DNA of 64,000 nucleotides from Pogostemon cablin (taxonomy: Eukaryota; Streptophyta; Magnoliopsida; Lamiales; Lamiaceae), in NCBI GenBank assembly GCA_023678885.1, contig CM042970.1:164355-228354 (forward strand), given 5' to 3'. The stretch's first letter is position 1; each line of letters begins with the position of its first letter. Positions 22,315 through 35,177 of the stretch are shown here, piece by piece. The notes beneath the pieces are model-generated. The model saw only the letters and a program-made list of their open reading frames with translations, was not told the origin of the DNA and did no database searches. A program made the position numbers and the translations under genes.

Positions 22315-24010
22315 ATGAATATATATTTTAATTCACCAAAGTTTTGTTATAAACGTTTTAACTAATTTACTTTAGGATAATATTATCGATTTGTTGGGTA
22401 ATTTAATTTATATATATTGAAGGGTATGAAATATGAAATGTGTGTTTTTACTCGAGTGTTACTCTTCTCAGACTATTCGGATTTTCTTTTGTCATTCCCA
22501 ACAATTACTCTTCTCGATCTATTTCTCCTTGAACTTGGGTTTATAAATCAAATTCGTTCATCCATATTCAAACATATACTACATTTATCAGTAAAAACAT
22601 ATCTATATATTAATGAATTATTAGAACTTATAGAGATTGTTAACAATTTCTAGTGCATTCTCGATTAGTTTTTTAATGAATGAATAGTTAAATATAAGAA
22701 AGTAATATATTTATTAAGAAATACTTACACGTTATGAATAATAAAAATAATATAGATAGATATGGGTACACGGGATATCAAGTTATTCTTTTAAAAAGTA
22801 TTCATTTTATTATTTTGATTTGTCTCATTACAAAAGTAGTATCATTTCCTTTTTTTTGATAAATGAGACAAAAAAAAAAATACTACTCAATTCACTAAAA
22901 ACATGATTCTTACACGCAACTAATACAATCATTCACTATAAACTAAAATGTTATATTTTTAAAATTACCATTATTAAATTATAACACTCCTTAACTTACA
23001 AATAAATTAAAAACAAATGATAAATATTAAAGGGACAGAGAAAATATAAAATTCTTACCAATACAATCTAAAATTTTAGTATTTATCAATAATATTTATA
23101 ATATAATTTTAATAATAGTATCTCAATCATTTTTCACACAAGTTTCGTAATAGTATAAAATACTCTCTCCGTCCCACTAAAGTTGTATCATTTTTTTGGG
23201 CATGGAAATTAAGAAGTATAATAATTTAATGGATAGTGGATTGCAGATATAATATTTTAATATGTAATCGGTAGGTGTATTAGTGTGAACGTGCTACTCA
23301 CATTAGTAGCCCTTCCAACGCTGTTTGGACACTAATTTCAATTTTACTAATTTTATCCTATTTTTCCATCTTATAACACGACATAACATCTTAATTGTAC
23401 AAATATCTTAAATATATGAAAACTAATCATTTAGTGTCAAAATATGACTTTAAACTCCACAAAGCGATATTAAATTAGACCCTAAGTATAAATTTTCATA
23501 CTCAACATCTCACGGTGAGATCATTTTATTTTTTCTTTATAGTTATTACTTTTTACTAATGATATTAACATTTTCTTTAAAGATATTAACACTTTTATTC
23601 TACAAATTATTTATGAAATGTTCAGTCAATGATTAATTATCACTTTTTATCAATTAAATTTAACTTTTTATTAAAATACTATAATTTTTTATTCGTCTCA
23701 CGAAATTCATTTCGTAAGATAATCACTCTTACTATGTTCTGTAAATTTCATAATATAATTCGTGCATTCCCATATGAAAAAAAAAGTCAATCTCCAGTAA
23801 ACTATCGGTGTAAATCATGTGATTATCTTTAATTAAACTTTAGTAATACACTGTATATATAATAAAATTGGAGGTGGGATCATACAACTTATATCATAAA
23901 CCCAGTATTCACAACTGTTTAAAAATATATATATGGAAGATGGAGTAGTGTTTTTGTTTCCAAATGCCTCTTAAAGAAACGAACGACTCAACTCATCATT
24001 CTAGGTAATT
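22315..24010. other. AT-rich gene-free stretch with diverged Stowaway-like pieces
   Basis: 22798-23045 looks like an old Stowaway-like element (AAAAGTATTCATTTTATTAT to AAGGGACAGAGAAAATA). Another begins TACTCTCTCCGTCCCACTAA near 23160 without a clear right end. No gene seen; the small plus-strand frame at 22417-22653 has no recognisable domain. Confidence 0.45.
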
Positions 24011-25107
24011 ATGATGTTTACTTTTTATTTACTTTGATGATTGGCCACGGAAATTGGAAATGATTGATTTAAGGCATTTTCGTGTTTCATTGATTCTATA
24101 TCGCTAAGGATTTGATATCTAATCTGATGCACACTTACATATTTATGTATATTTTTTAATAATTGCATAAATTATTTTATTCAATTTCTTATTAAAAAAA
24201 TTAAGAGAAAATTCACTAAGAAATTGTATATATATTTATTCATTTATGTATATATTATTATTCGTAAGCAGTTTTTGAAAATGGGTGCACAGTGCACCCT
24301 GATGCACATGATAATTTGTCATAACTAATTGTATATTTAACCCATAAGACAGAAAATAAATCTAATCATTGTCTTAGTATTGATATTTTCTTTTTTGGTA
24401 TAGTTATTTTTTGGAATTGGATACTCTATTCCATAATTGTGTTTTATTGGTGTTTCATAATTTTTTTTTAAAAAAAACCTACAAATAATCATTAAATCCT
24501 TAAGACATGTGGGGTTAATCTAAGATGTTATTATGACACACGTCGTTCATTCAAAATATGATGTTTACTTTTTATTTACTTTGATGATTGGCCACGGAAA
24601 TTGGAAATGATTGATTTAAGGCATTTTCGTGTTTCATTGATTCTATATCGCTAAGGATTTGATATCTAATCTGATGCACACTTACATATTTATGTATATT
24701 TTTTAATAATTGCATAAATTATTTTATTCAATTTCTTATTAAAAAAATTAAGAGAAAATTCGCTAAGAAATTGTATATATATTTATTCATTTATGTATAT
24801 ATTATTATTCGTAAGCAGTTTTTGAAAATGGGTGCACGGTGCACCCTGATGCACATGATAATTTGTCATAACTAATTGTATATTTAACCCATAAGACAGA
24901 AAATAAATCTAATCATTGTCTTAGTATTGATATTTTCTTTTTTGGTATAGTTATTTTTTGGAATTGGATACTCTATTCCATAATTGTGTTTTATTGGTGT
25001 TTCATAATTTTTTTTTAAAAAAACCCTACAAATAATCATTAAATCCTTAAGACATGTGGGGTTAATCTAAGATGTTATTATGACACACGTCGTTCATTCA
25101 AAATATG
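24011..25107. repeat. Two-copy tandem duplication with a 547-bp period
   Basis: 24011-24557 and 24558-25107 are almost identical from ATGATGTTTACTTTTTATTT to CGTCGTTCATTCAAAATATG. By eye there are only a handful of differences (for example CACTAAG against CGCTAAG, GCACAGTGCACC against GCACGGTGCACC, and one length change in a poly-A run). The unit contains a small dyad, GGGTGCACAGTGCACCC, and the phrase ATAATCATTAAATCCTTAAG. No coding sequence. Confidence 0.95.
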
Positions 25108-25182
25108 AAATATATTAGATGAAACACGAAGTTAGAATCGGTTATTCTATGTTGTTTTCCCACTCTCCTATATGTTATATCT

Positions 25183-25395
25183 AGGAGTGTTCGGTAAGGT
25201 ATCGATACGAATTTTTAAAAAATCATATCGAAAGTTCGATATGGATTTTTATAAATAGAAAATTCAGTGCCGCACCGAAATTTGATACCATAGCAATATG
25301 GTTTTCTATAATTCGATATGGATTTCCGATTACATTTGAATCAGTACAGTTTGGATCGATACAGTTCGGCAAGACAGATTTACCATACATATACA
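25183..25395. mobile_element. hAT-like MITE remnant
   Basis: Begins TAGGAGTGTTCGGTAAGGTA followed by repeated TTCGATATGGATTT and GTACAGTTTGGATCG words, which is the usual make-up of hAT-type non-autonomous elements in plants. Only one end is recognisable. Confidence 0.4.
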
Positions 25396-25739
25396 TCAAA
25401 AAAATACTTAAATTATTACTCCTTATCTATACATAAATTTAGTAAATATTGAAGATCTTTTTGACATATTTGACTAATTATAAATAAATATATTAATTGA
25501 TTTAATTTAATTTACATAAAATTTATATTTTGGTAATTTATTTATTTTCAGTATTCAACTAATCTATTTAAACTATTTAATTTTAATTTAATTCTAGAGA
25601 TAGTACATTTTTATTTATTACTGGAGTATATTTTTATTTATAAGGGTATAAGTTTGTCAAAGTGGGTGCATGGTGCGCTTGGGTGCTCAAGATAATTGAT
25701 TAGCCATAACTTGTAGTTGGGTTGACAAATTCAAAAATT

Positions 25740-26975
25740 TATCGAACCACGGGGAGGTAGACACTAGTGCTTAAGCGATTTCTCATTTTTCGTAATTTTG
25801 TAGAGATTCATCATCAATAGATTTGATTGTAAAACAAGTAAATTAAATGGATTAAACTAAACAAGTAAGCAATAATCAACAAACAAGACGGATGGGTGAA
25901 AAGTGGTTAACCAAATTGATTAAAAGTGAGATCAACAACAATCAAGAAGTGATAATTTTAGGAATTATATATCAAATGCATGTGTTTTATGGATATATGA
26001 TTAAGGGCCAACACTAGTTTATTCCAAACTTTCTCTCGAAATGAATAGAATGTGAATACAAATAAGAATCCCAAAATAGTTCAATGGATTGGTTCTTACT
26101 CAAACAATTTCATCTAGGAACTAAGATTAAATAAGAATCCCCTCACACAATCAATCAACCTCTCGATCAAACCAATCGAATATTCTATCAAAGGGTTCTA
26201 AATCCTAAAGGATATCTCTATCTCTTCAAGACTTATAATGCACATGAAGTGTATGATGAAATGATTCAATGAACTATCCTAAACACTTAATTGATTTATC
26301 AATCTAATCACATGCCAATGACAATTAATCACACAAATCAATAATACAAATCAAGCAATTAATAATCAATGATAGAAAATCACAAATCCATTCAACACAT
26401 GAATTAAAATACATAGATCCCCAAAATTAACCAACAAATCTCATGTTGCTAATCTCACAATGTAGATTAGCCTACCATCTTCATAAGATAATAAACATGG
26501 ACATTAAAAACCTTACAAGTCATGATAATCAAATAGGATTACTACAAAAATGGGATGAAAACTCCATTGGATTGGCTCAAATGGATATCTCCTTCCTTTC
26601 CTTGTAATTTCCTCTCTTCCTTGCTTCTTCTCTTCACTTGGATGAAAGATTTATGGTGAGATGATGATGGGATAAATAGATGAATGGAAGTGATGAAGGA
26701 TATGGTGAAAAATGAAGGAACTGGTGTGTGGAGTGTGTGGGCAGCTGAAAATTTCGTTCCAAGATGATCAAATATTGAATGGAATGATATTTATACCCTT
26801 GGAGATCTTCTAGAAGGAATCAAGAATTTTTTTTTAATTTTAACACCTACACGGCTCGAGTTCAGTACACGGCTCGAGTCGTGTCTAAGGTTTCTGGTCA
26901 ACGATGAACCTCGGACAGCGCACGGCTAGTGCACGGTATACGTCCACACGGGTGGCCGTGTTGTGATATTTATTT
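25740..26975 (-). mobile_element. LTR of the Athila-like family (copy 3), 5' part missing
   Basis: Aligns with copy 1 from TTTATCGAACCACGGGGAGG through the ordered words CAAAGGGTTCTAAATCC, AATGATTCAATGAACTATCC and AGATTAGCCT. A TATTTATACC promoter-like box is at about 26789-26796 and the palindrome array (ACACGGCTCGAG forms) at 26848-26960. The alignment stops at about 26970, where a 24-mer ending GACAAACTCAATTTATGA appears twice (26980 and 27030 region), marking a rearrangement. It may be the displaced remainder of the 3' LTR that begins at 29248. Confidence 0.6.
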
Positions 26976-27049
26976 AAGACAAACTCAATTTATGACAGGG
27001 GTACACGGCCACAGGGGTGACTATTTCTATTTAAGACAAACTCAATTTA

Positions 27050-28440
27050 TGAAAATTAATAATTAAATAATAAAATAAAATAAGATAAGTTGTCGAGAAA
27101 ACAATCAAGCATTCCAAGATAAGAGACTAATAATGCTAAGGACAATCCAACTTAACCATGTGACAAATTTTTCTAAATCCAAATTAATTACCTGCAGATA
27201 TTTATAAGAGTATCGCTAAGCCTTGTTAGACCACCTTGATCGGGTAAGGTCTAACACTTATAATGAGTTGAAAATCCTATGATCAATAAGGAATTAACTC
27301 TCTCTCCCTCTATAGGTACTTCATGCTAAACTCCATTAAAGGTTAGAGCACTAGACTTCCCTTTCTAGGTACGCAATTATTAACCCCTTTTGTCTCCTTA
27401 CCAATTACCTAATAATGATGTTTTACCAAGTAATTAATATTCCAAATTGATTGTTTAACACTCTTAGATATTATAGGTCAATCCCCTAAGACTGTCACAG
27501 GAAACAACAACTATCATGCAGAAATAAAGAATCTTATTAACTATCAATCAGTGATACCGTCATGAATAATTAAAGAAAATCAAGACTCAAAACACAATAA
27601 TATGAAGTCTCAAAATATCCTCTTCAATAGGGAAATAAACATACTGAAGTATAATAAATCAAATTTTAGGGCAATCAAATCACATAATCAAAATAGTATA
27701 TAGCCCTAACAATACAAAACAAGATACTTAGCCCATGGTGTTACAAGCAACAACCATGTCTATGGAAGAAAACTTACCTATGAGTCTAAAAACTAGAAAG
27801 AATAAAGTAAAGAATAAAAAACTTATTTGTTTGGTTCTCCTTCTTCAACGTCGTCCTCTCCAGAATTTCCGTCTCCAATCAAGTAGACGAATACTCTCTT
27901 GAATCCTCTCCAGATGGTGGATGGCGGATGATGGGTAGAAGATGAAAGGCGGATATAGTAGACTAGGGTTAAAACCCTAGGTGATGTGGTGGTGGTAGAT
28001 TAGGCGGTTTCTCCACACCTCTATGTGGTGATGAGAATGGGGTATATATAGGTGTAAGAATAGAATAAAATAAGGAGTAAAAAGGATGTGAGATCTTGAT
28101 AAATCAGGAAAAATATAATTATGAAAGATATGGAGGGATATTATATTAGGAAATAACTTGGCCACCAAGAAAATAGGAAAAATAGGGTAATTTTCGTGAA
28201 TTTTTGGAATTCTCGTTGGCAGCTGCGCGACCTCACGGTTTTGAGCATAACTTCTTCATCTGATCTCCTATTGAGGTGATTCTTACGCCCACGCGATTCT
28301 CTCTTCAGTAGCTTTCTTCCAGAGTTAGGCCATGTGTCTTCCTGCTTGTTCGATCAAGAAAGTCGTGAAAAAGTGGCAGCTTTCCCGCCAAGATATGAGA
28401 AAATGACTTGTCACTGTGAAGCTATAAGGTATCATACCCT
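27050..28440 (-). mobile_element. Probable LTR of a second gypsy-type family
   Basis: On the minus strand this reads as a typical LTR promoter-leader: a TATATATA box at about 28043-28050, then a C-rich leader, then GAGAGGATTCAAGAGAG and GGAGAGGACGACGTTGAAG. The region between 27060 and 27780 is AT-rich without genes. It has no similarity to the Athila-like LTR beyond overall layout. Ends are uncertain. Confidence 0.4.
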
Positions 28441-28979
28441 GGAGATTACGAAATAACGAAAAAGTAAAAGTAACCGAGATGCAAGGGAAAAACTTTTGTT
28501 TCACATTTCCGGAAGGCCGCCTAACCTAACATAGGGGCCGGAGGTACGGTAAACTCGGCCAAAATATGACACCCGAAGGGCCCGACGAGCACAATCCTAT
28601 CTTATCCGAGTCCGAGTTTACCCCTTGCACTGCACTTCGGACAGCCATCTGTAGCATCATACCCCATAACACTAGGAAAAAAGCTCTTGTTCTAACCATA
28701 TATCACGTGACCAATTTGAACTTTTACACGCGTACAGAAAAATTACAAAATACAGTCCTCTATTTCCTTGACATATTACACAAATTCACCCTTCATTCCA
28801 ACTTAGCATTTTTCATCATTTTTCCTGTCAAAACATAACAAAATACCTCTTAAGCACATTTTAGTCAATAATCATTCAAATTAATAAGATTTGTGCAAAT
28901 AATAACAATTAAACACTCAAAGAGGTATCAAATTGGACCTAAAATGCCATGAATTTTCACTCTCATCAACCGCGCATGG
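28441..28979. other. Junction region between LTR remnants, with a GC hairpin
   Basis: GGTAAACTCGG at about 28547-28558 pairs with CCGAGTTTACC at about 28610-28621 across a loop of about 50 bases. The sequence between, CACCCGAAGGGCCCGACGAG, is GC-rich. No gene recognised; the 90-residue plus-strand frame over it has no domain I know. Confidence 0.4.
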
Positions 28980-29248
28980 CCAAAACTTACAGGCCCGTGC
29001 ACGGTACACGGGCGTGCGCGCTGCACGCTTCGAGTACCAAACACGGCTAGCCGTGTTTGTGCTGCTTTGCTTCCTTCTTTCTCCCGACTCCATTTTCGCT
29101 CCGTTTTTCACCTGTTTTAATATTTATAAGTTCATTCTCACACAATTCCATAAAAACACATAACACCACCAAAATACAATTAAATACGGATAAAACAATA
29201 TGAAAATACACACAAAAAGGTACTAAAATTTAGGTGAAAATAATGACA
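28980..29248 (-). mobile_element. Start of the 3' LTR of the Athila-like element
   Basis: Nearly identical to 39560-39831: GGCCCGTGCACGGTACACGG, CATGCTTCGAGTACCAAA-type sequence, TTTGCTTCCTTCTTTCTCCC and TACTAAAATTTAGGTGAAAA. Read on the minus strand the LTR begins TGTCATTATTTTCACC. It is preceded by a polypurine tract (AAAGTTTGGGG, plus-strand CCCCAAACTTT at 29251-29261), as expected for the 3' LTR. Confidence 0.75.
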
Positions 29249-29250
29249 AT

Positions 29251-30753
29251 CCCCAAACTTTAAGTGTTGTTCGTCCCCGAATAACAAAAATTATAAATCG
29301 ATGGAGAGATTTTCACCTAGGAAAAGGCTAAACGAACACAACTAATAACACATCAATAGCAATAATAACTACAAATTATGCTAAGTTATCCTACAACATT
29401 AGAATCATGATATGAGAAATTAACAAGTTCAATCAAAAGAGAACAAAGCGTAATATAGTCCCTTTTAGTCTAAGGCTCACCTAAGTTTATCAATTTCACT
29501 CGACACTCTTTAAATAGGGTAAATCAACACTCATCAATCAATTGGTTCGACTCACCATACACTCGCTCGTGGACTCTATTCACAAACTACCAAAATTTCA
29601 ATCAATGATCAAAAAGGTCTTTGATTAAGGATGTAATGATAGACTCTTTGGTAAGGTAGGAAAAATTTAGATAAAAGTGACTAAACAAGTGTAAGTAATC
29701 GAAGAGATGTCTACTTTCTTCCATTCTCAACTTTCTTCCTTCCCTTCTTATTCTTCGCAACATTCAAGCACTATTCATCATTTCTCTTTTGATTTTCAAC
29801 TATTTTTGATTGTATGCTCCCTTCTTTTGATTTTTAGTTTTCTTTAGCATCTTTGTCTATTCGCTCTATTTTTTTGCTTTTAAGGTCACATATGCACTCT
29901 TTTTTATGCTCTTTTAATCCTTTCTTACTTGTTTACCCTTTCCTTTCTTCTTTTGCTTTCTCATCAAACTTTTTCAAACCACATCTCCTCAATCACCCAC
30001 ACAAAAGGTATGTATATAAGGCTTAAATGGGTAATCATGGCTTGTAATGTACTAAATTCATGAAAAATAGGCTTATAGGCTCAAAGTTGTTGACTAGGGA
30101 TGATGTTCATTGTATGAAAATATTTGACAATGACTATAAATGACAAGGATGACCTTAGATCATATCATTAATCTCCACTAATTGGGCTCGTTCCTAAAGT
30201 CCTTGAGCAAGTTCTAGCTTATCAACACTCAATCGATCCACTCATGAAAAGATATACCATGTATACATGGTTGAGGCACAATTTCTCACAAGTTTATGCT
30301 TGACTTAAAAGGACTTATTGCAACACATTCATCTTTAAATTGAACTAATTAAATAAAACATTTCAAAATTCGAAGTGTGGAGAATCTTAGTCATGATCCG
30401 TTATCACTTATCACGACAAAGCATCATCACTCACATTCAAAATGAATCACGATCTCCCAATCAAACTACCAAACCAAACCTTAACAAGAATAAAAATACA
30501 AATAAACACAAACAAACAAGAGACAAAACAAAGACAAAAACAAAAGCACAAAAACCACTTAAAGAAATAAAGCATAAAGATCACCCCATCCATGATCAAT
30601 GCAAATTACAATCATCTCAACCTTAATTGAAAATAAATCCTAAATTACAAAATTAAAATATCCCAAAACAAACAACTGAAAGTATCAAATCCAACACATG
30701 TCAAATCAACTAAACAAAAGGAGCTAGAAGTGGCGAGCACTAAAAGTACTCCC
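29251..30753 (-). mobile_element. Non-coding 3' internal region of the Athila-like element
   Basis: Between the polypurine tract and the extra ORF there is about 1.5 kb without coding signal, which is common in Athila elements. The plus-strand Lys/Thr-rich frame at 30375-30626 is a low-complexity shadow. Confidence 0.5.
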
Positions 30754-32311
30754 TCAATTATCCGGATGAGGAGGAGGACGAAGTTGGCATGGTTCCCAAG
30801 GGATATAAGCACGAGGTGAGGCAGAGAACTGGAAATTAAACATCATCATGAGTATCTCCTCCATGTTGTTTGAATGTGTTCGAATGTTCTCCTCATAGTA
30901 CTCCCTCCTACGTTGTCTCTCGTGGATCTCCCCGATCTGCACTTTTTGCCTTTGCTGCTCTTCTATGATTTCTCTTATTTGCTCTCCATGCAGGTTCTGT
31001 GTGTGCCTTATCTCTCGAATCTTCCATTCAAAGAAATTCCAGTTTGCATCTCCTATCCCTTGTCCCATGAACTGTTGATGTTGTTGTTCCTGCTCTTCTT
31101 CAACTGTGGAGGTTCAGGAGCATGTTCTTCAAATTTCACTTGCTGATGTTAAGGGTCTTCTTCATCTCCCTCTTCCATAGCTACGGGATCAACTCTCAAA
31201 TTTGCAAACTCACGATTTTCTTCAACACACATTTGCCTTAGCACCGCTTCTACTCCTTCTCGATTCCTTTGATAAAATTCCCTCACGACAGTGGAGTGTT
31301 GCACACTTGCCATTGTAAAGTTGGCATTTTTCCTTCGAGAATAAACTGTTGTTAGCCCCGAAGCAGGTAAAGGGAATGAAGCTCATTTGTCTTGCCTCAA
31401 GCAATACCTATCTCCTATCAAAGATAAAAACTCCATCCTCATTAGCTGGGTATAGTTGAGCCCCTCACTAGTCATCCTATTTTCCATTCTTCTGAGATCA
31501 ATCCCTAATCCTTGGGCTATCATCGTAACTATCCCTCCAACCATCATTCCTTGTGATGTTTGCCTCTTAGCTACTCTTTCTGCATGGTGGATAAAGTGGG
31601 TTGCCATATTCAACTCAAGCTCATTGTACAAATAATACATAATGTAAAGTTGTTTCTCTCCTACTGATCCACCTTCGTAACGAGCCACAACTGTATTTGA
31701 GACAATCTTCTCCAAATATCTCATTACGAGATTCCTAATAGTCGTCCCCTTTGATGCACTAGGGATGTAATCTGCTGGTTCTGTTCCATCATTGACTAGT
31801 GTCTTCCACCAACTTTGCTAATTGAAACCCCCTCCTTCATAAAAATGACCATGATTCTCACATGGGGGCATCCCATAAACCTATTCAACACATGGATGAG
31901 TACCTTTTCCCTCAACTCGTTATTCAACTGGAAAGTTATTGATGTTGGGAAGCCATTCCCGTTCTTCTTCACGTCAAGAGTACTCAAGAACTCAGCTGTA
32001 AGGTGCTGATAGGTAGGAGGTCTCTAGTCAAAGAATTCCTCCATTCCTCTCCCACTGAATATTCTTCTCAAATCAGCTTATACCCCAAGCCTGGTCATAG
32101 TCTCCTGATACTGAAATCTAGTTGGCCCGATCTTTGGGAATATTGCTTGTCACCTCAAGATATACTTTTCCCAGCCTTCCACGAATTCTACTCCAAAGTA
32201 CTCAGGATGTATCCCATCTTCCATCAATTAGGCATCTAAGTTGGCCATTTCTGCCTCAGTTTCCACAATGATAAAGTCTTCATTGCATTTTCGAACTCTT
32301 CTTTCAACCAT
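30754..32311 (-). pseudogene. Athila-type extra ORF (env-position / plant-transposon-protein-like), broken
   Basis: The reading starts at the ATG at 32311 (MVERRVRKCNEDF) and continues with the typical pattern ending RPPTYQHLTAEFLSTL, then FPTSITFQLNNELREKV, then LYNELELNMATHFIHHAERVAKR and GIVTMIAQGLGIDLRR, and a Gln/Arg-rich coiled tail (REIIEEQQRQKVQIGEIHE). It lies downstream of integrase, where Athila elements carry an additional ORF sometimes called env-like; I see no clear signal peptide or membrane anchor, so a true envelope role is not supported. Several in-frame stops and frame changes (for example near 32230, 32150 and 31735) make it non-functional. Confidence 0.6.
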
Positions 32312-33915
32312 CTGCAATATTCAAAATTTTCAAATTACGCTCAACTTCATCATAGTGTTGATAACTAAGCATAGAATCATAACTCGTTATTCAACTAAAT
32401 GCTAATCCTAATCATGCTTTGATGTTCCATGATAACACCCCTTTCAAACTACAATCTGCATACTTAATCATTAAAGGAATGGAACAAGCAACTAAACAAC
32501 ATTCTCAAGCAATCAAATAAGAGCATCCTTTCATTTTCATGAGTTTCATCATATATTCCCCTCATACTTGCATCATTTATCTGGCAATTTATCAACAATG
32601 CTTTATTATTCAGTAAAGCCCTCAATTTGACTAAAAAATTCACTTAATCATTTCATCGAACACTTGACATGCAACAATTTTCAAAGAAATTTTCAAAAGA
32701 ATATCAAACACCCTTATGCTCAAATCCTCAACACCTAAACTATTTCATAACAATACAATCATCATATAAGCATCATCAATCAATTTATCCCATCATATGC
32801 ACCTAAATTCATCAAAATCCAAAAATCCCCAAATTAAAACCACATGAACCCTAACTTTGCAAAATTCTAGTCAATTCATCAATTAAACTTACAAAATTAA
32901 TGTACTCGCAATTTAAACATGCTTCAAACACATTCTCATTCAAATCTAATACAAAAATTTCGAAGTTCAAACCTTCAATTGAAAACTAGGGCAAGAAATT
33001 CATACCTTGACTACTCTTGAAAAGAATGGATTGAAATGGGTATAAAGATCTTGGGAACCACACCTACCACCACTCAATCTTACCAAGTTTGAATGTTTTC
33101 TGCCGATTTGTGGTTTCGGAGGTGGTACGAATGAAATGAACGGTATTGAAGATGAATGGGAGTGAGGAGATTGTGTTCGGGGGCCGGTCTTTTAATTTCT
33201 GACTTCATACACGACACTGTTCGAGTCGGGTATACGGCCACAGGGGTGGCCTTGTTGTATTTTCTGACGACAGCGTACGACCAAAACTTACAAGGTCGTG
33301 TGTTGTACTCGGGTCCTGTAGCTGCACTGGACATGGCTCAAGTACGGAACTCGGCCTCGATCTAGGCGTGTTCGGTTTTTTGACGACAGTACACGGCCAA
33401 CTCTTACAGGGCCGTGTACTGTAAACGGGCCGTGCACTTGCACCCTGTTTTCTTCAATTTTTCAACTTCAAACCTTGCCTTCCCTATTTTAATGCTTCCA
33501 AAGCTCCCCATATATGCTCAAAAACTCATTTTCATCATTAGCTCACATTTGGTATAAGGATTATCAACTTCAACACCACCAAAATGGACCAAAATCACAC
33601 CGAACTCATGATAAAATTGTCAAATTTGACTCTGTAATACAAGAAATACATTCCAACATAGATTATAACATATCATACCGCACCATATCTCCCCAAACTT
33701 AAATTGAAACAAGATTTTTGAGGTAATTTTGCAAAAAGTGGTATGATATACCATTACACTTCAATGAAGCACTTCTTGTATCTTCAATACATCTTTTCCT
33801 CACAAGAACAATCCACCTACAAGACCAAAAATTCAAAACAAGAAAAAGAAATATTTACAAACCTAAACTACTAAAAGGATACGAGCTTTCAATAAGTGAA
33901 AGTGTCAACATATAC
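32312..33915 (-). mobile_element. Athila-like internal spacer between integrase and the extra ORF
   Basis: No coding signal across 1.6 kb. It carries its own GC-rich palindrome array at about 33170-33440, described separately. Confidence 0.45.
33170..33440. repeat. GC-rich palindrome array inside the Athila-like element
   Basis: Repeated words ACGGCCACAGGGGTGGCC, CGACCAAAACTTACAAGGTC, TACACGGCCAACTCTTACAG and GGGCCGTGTACTG match the arrays in the family's LTRs, although this copy is internal and no LTR body is attached to it. Confidence 0.65.
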
Positions 33916-34958
33916 TTACTCCATTTGAGAGGGAGAATGGTAATGTTTCACCCTATTACCATTAACCACAAAAGCATTTCCATCCGATCCTTCAAGTTTT
34001 ATTGAGCCATCATCTCTTACTTCGATCACCAAGTACGGACTGGTCCATTTCGAACGAAGTTTTCCAGGGAATAATTTAAGTCTTGAATTGAACAATAGAA
34101 TTTTATCCCCCAGAATAAACTCCTTTGTTTTGATCCTTTCATCGTGCCATCTTTTGAGCTTTTCCTTCAAAATCCTTGAGCTTTAATAAGCTTCTTCTCT
34201 AAACTCTTCTAACTCAACCAATTGAAGACATCTTTTCTTTCCGGATGCTTTCTCATCAAAGTTCAACTTACGAAGGGCCTATAGTGCTTTATGCTCCAAC
34301 TCCACAGGTAAATAGCATGTCTTCCCATAAATAAGCTTGTATGGAAAAAATCCAAGAGCGGTCTTGTAAGCTGTTCGATAAGCCCATAAAGCATCGTCTA
34401 ACTTAGAAGACCAATCTTTTCGATTCTCTTTGACCGTCTTCTCAAGAACAAGCTTCACTTGCCTATTTGACACCTCCGCCAACCCATTTGTTTGAGAATG
34501 ATAAGGTGTAGAAACCTTATGCTTCACTCCATAGCCACTTAAGAGCTTCTCAATAAGCTTATTTATGAAATGTGATCCCCCATCACTAATTATGGCTCTT
34601 GGTACCCCAAATCTAGCAAATATGTTCTTCTTTAAGAAATCCTTGATCACTAGAGCATCATTTGTCCTTTTTGGTATTGCTTCCACCCATTTAGACACAT
34701 AATCTACCGCAAGTAATATGTAAAGCTAACCATTGGAAGATGAAATAGGCCCATGAAGTCCATTCCCCATACATCGAACACCTCAACTTCAAAAATATTC
34801 CTCATGGGTATTTCATCACGTTGTCCTATACTTCCAATTCTTTGACACCTATCACATCCCTTGATGTACTCCTTACAATCTTTGTACAAGGTTGGCCAAA
34901 ACAACCCCGATTGAAGGATCTTTGCTTGCGTTTTTGAAATCCAAAGTGTCTTCCACAT
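33916..34958 (-). pseudogene. Ty3/gypsy integrase (H2C2 zinc finger, DDE core, C-terminal domain), broken
   Basis: The zinc-binding part reads HSSPCGRHFGF...GLFWPTLYKDCKEYIKGCDRCQR (34826-35010, two frames). The catalytic core has Asp in VWGMDFMG, Asp in IISDGGSHF and Glu in HSQTNGLAEVSNRQVK. The C-terminal part (FILGDKILLFNSRLKLFPGK, WTSPYLVIEV) is the binding domain found in Athila and related elements. Frame changes near 34704 and 34200 separate the pieces, so no functional integrase can be made. Confidence 0.85.
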
Positions 34959-35177
34959 GGTGAACTATGACATATCTCCATGACACTTAACTTCTCCTCC
35001 TTCGCGATACACCTCCTTATGATCCCATCCGGACAATTCTTAAACAAAAGGGTATCGTCCCATAAGTACTCCTTGACATCATGATAGAACTTCTTCCTTT
35101 GAGATTCGGTGAGATGATCCAGCTTGAGGCCACAAGCTAAATAATTCACGAAATCCGCATACCACGGTCTTCCGATC

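Noticed and set aside
22417..22653. 78-codon frame after the PMEI gene
   Set aside because: AT-rich, no domain, no splice link to the PMEI exon, which already ends with the usual domain end and a stop.
30375..30626. Lys/Thr-rich 83-codon frame
   Set aside because: Low-complexity A/C-rich sequence in the non-coding 3' part of the Athila-like element.
30754..32311. Viral-type envelope protein
   Set aside because: The ORF is in the env position but shows no signal peptide, membrane anchor or cleavage site; the pattern fits the Athila plant-specific ORF.
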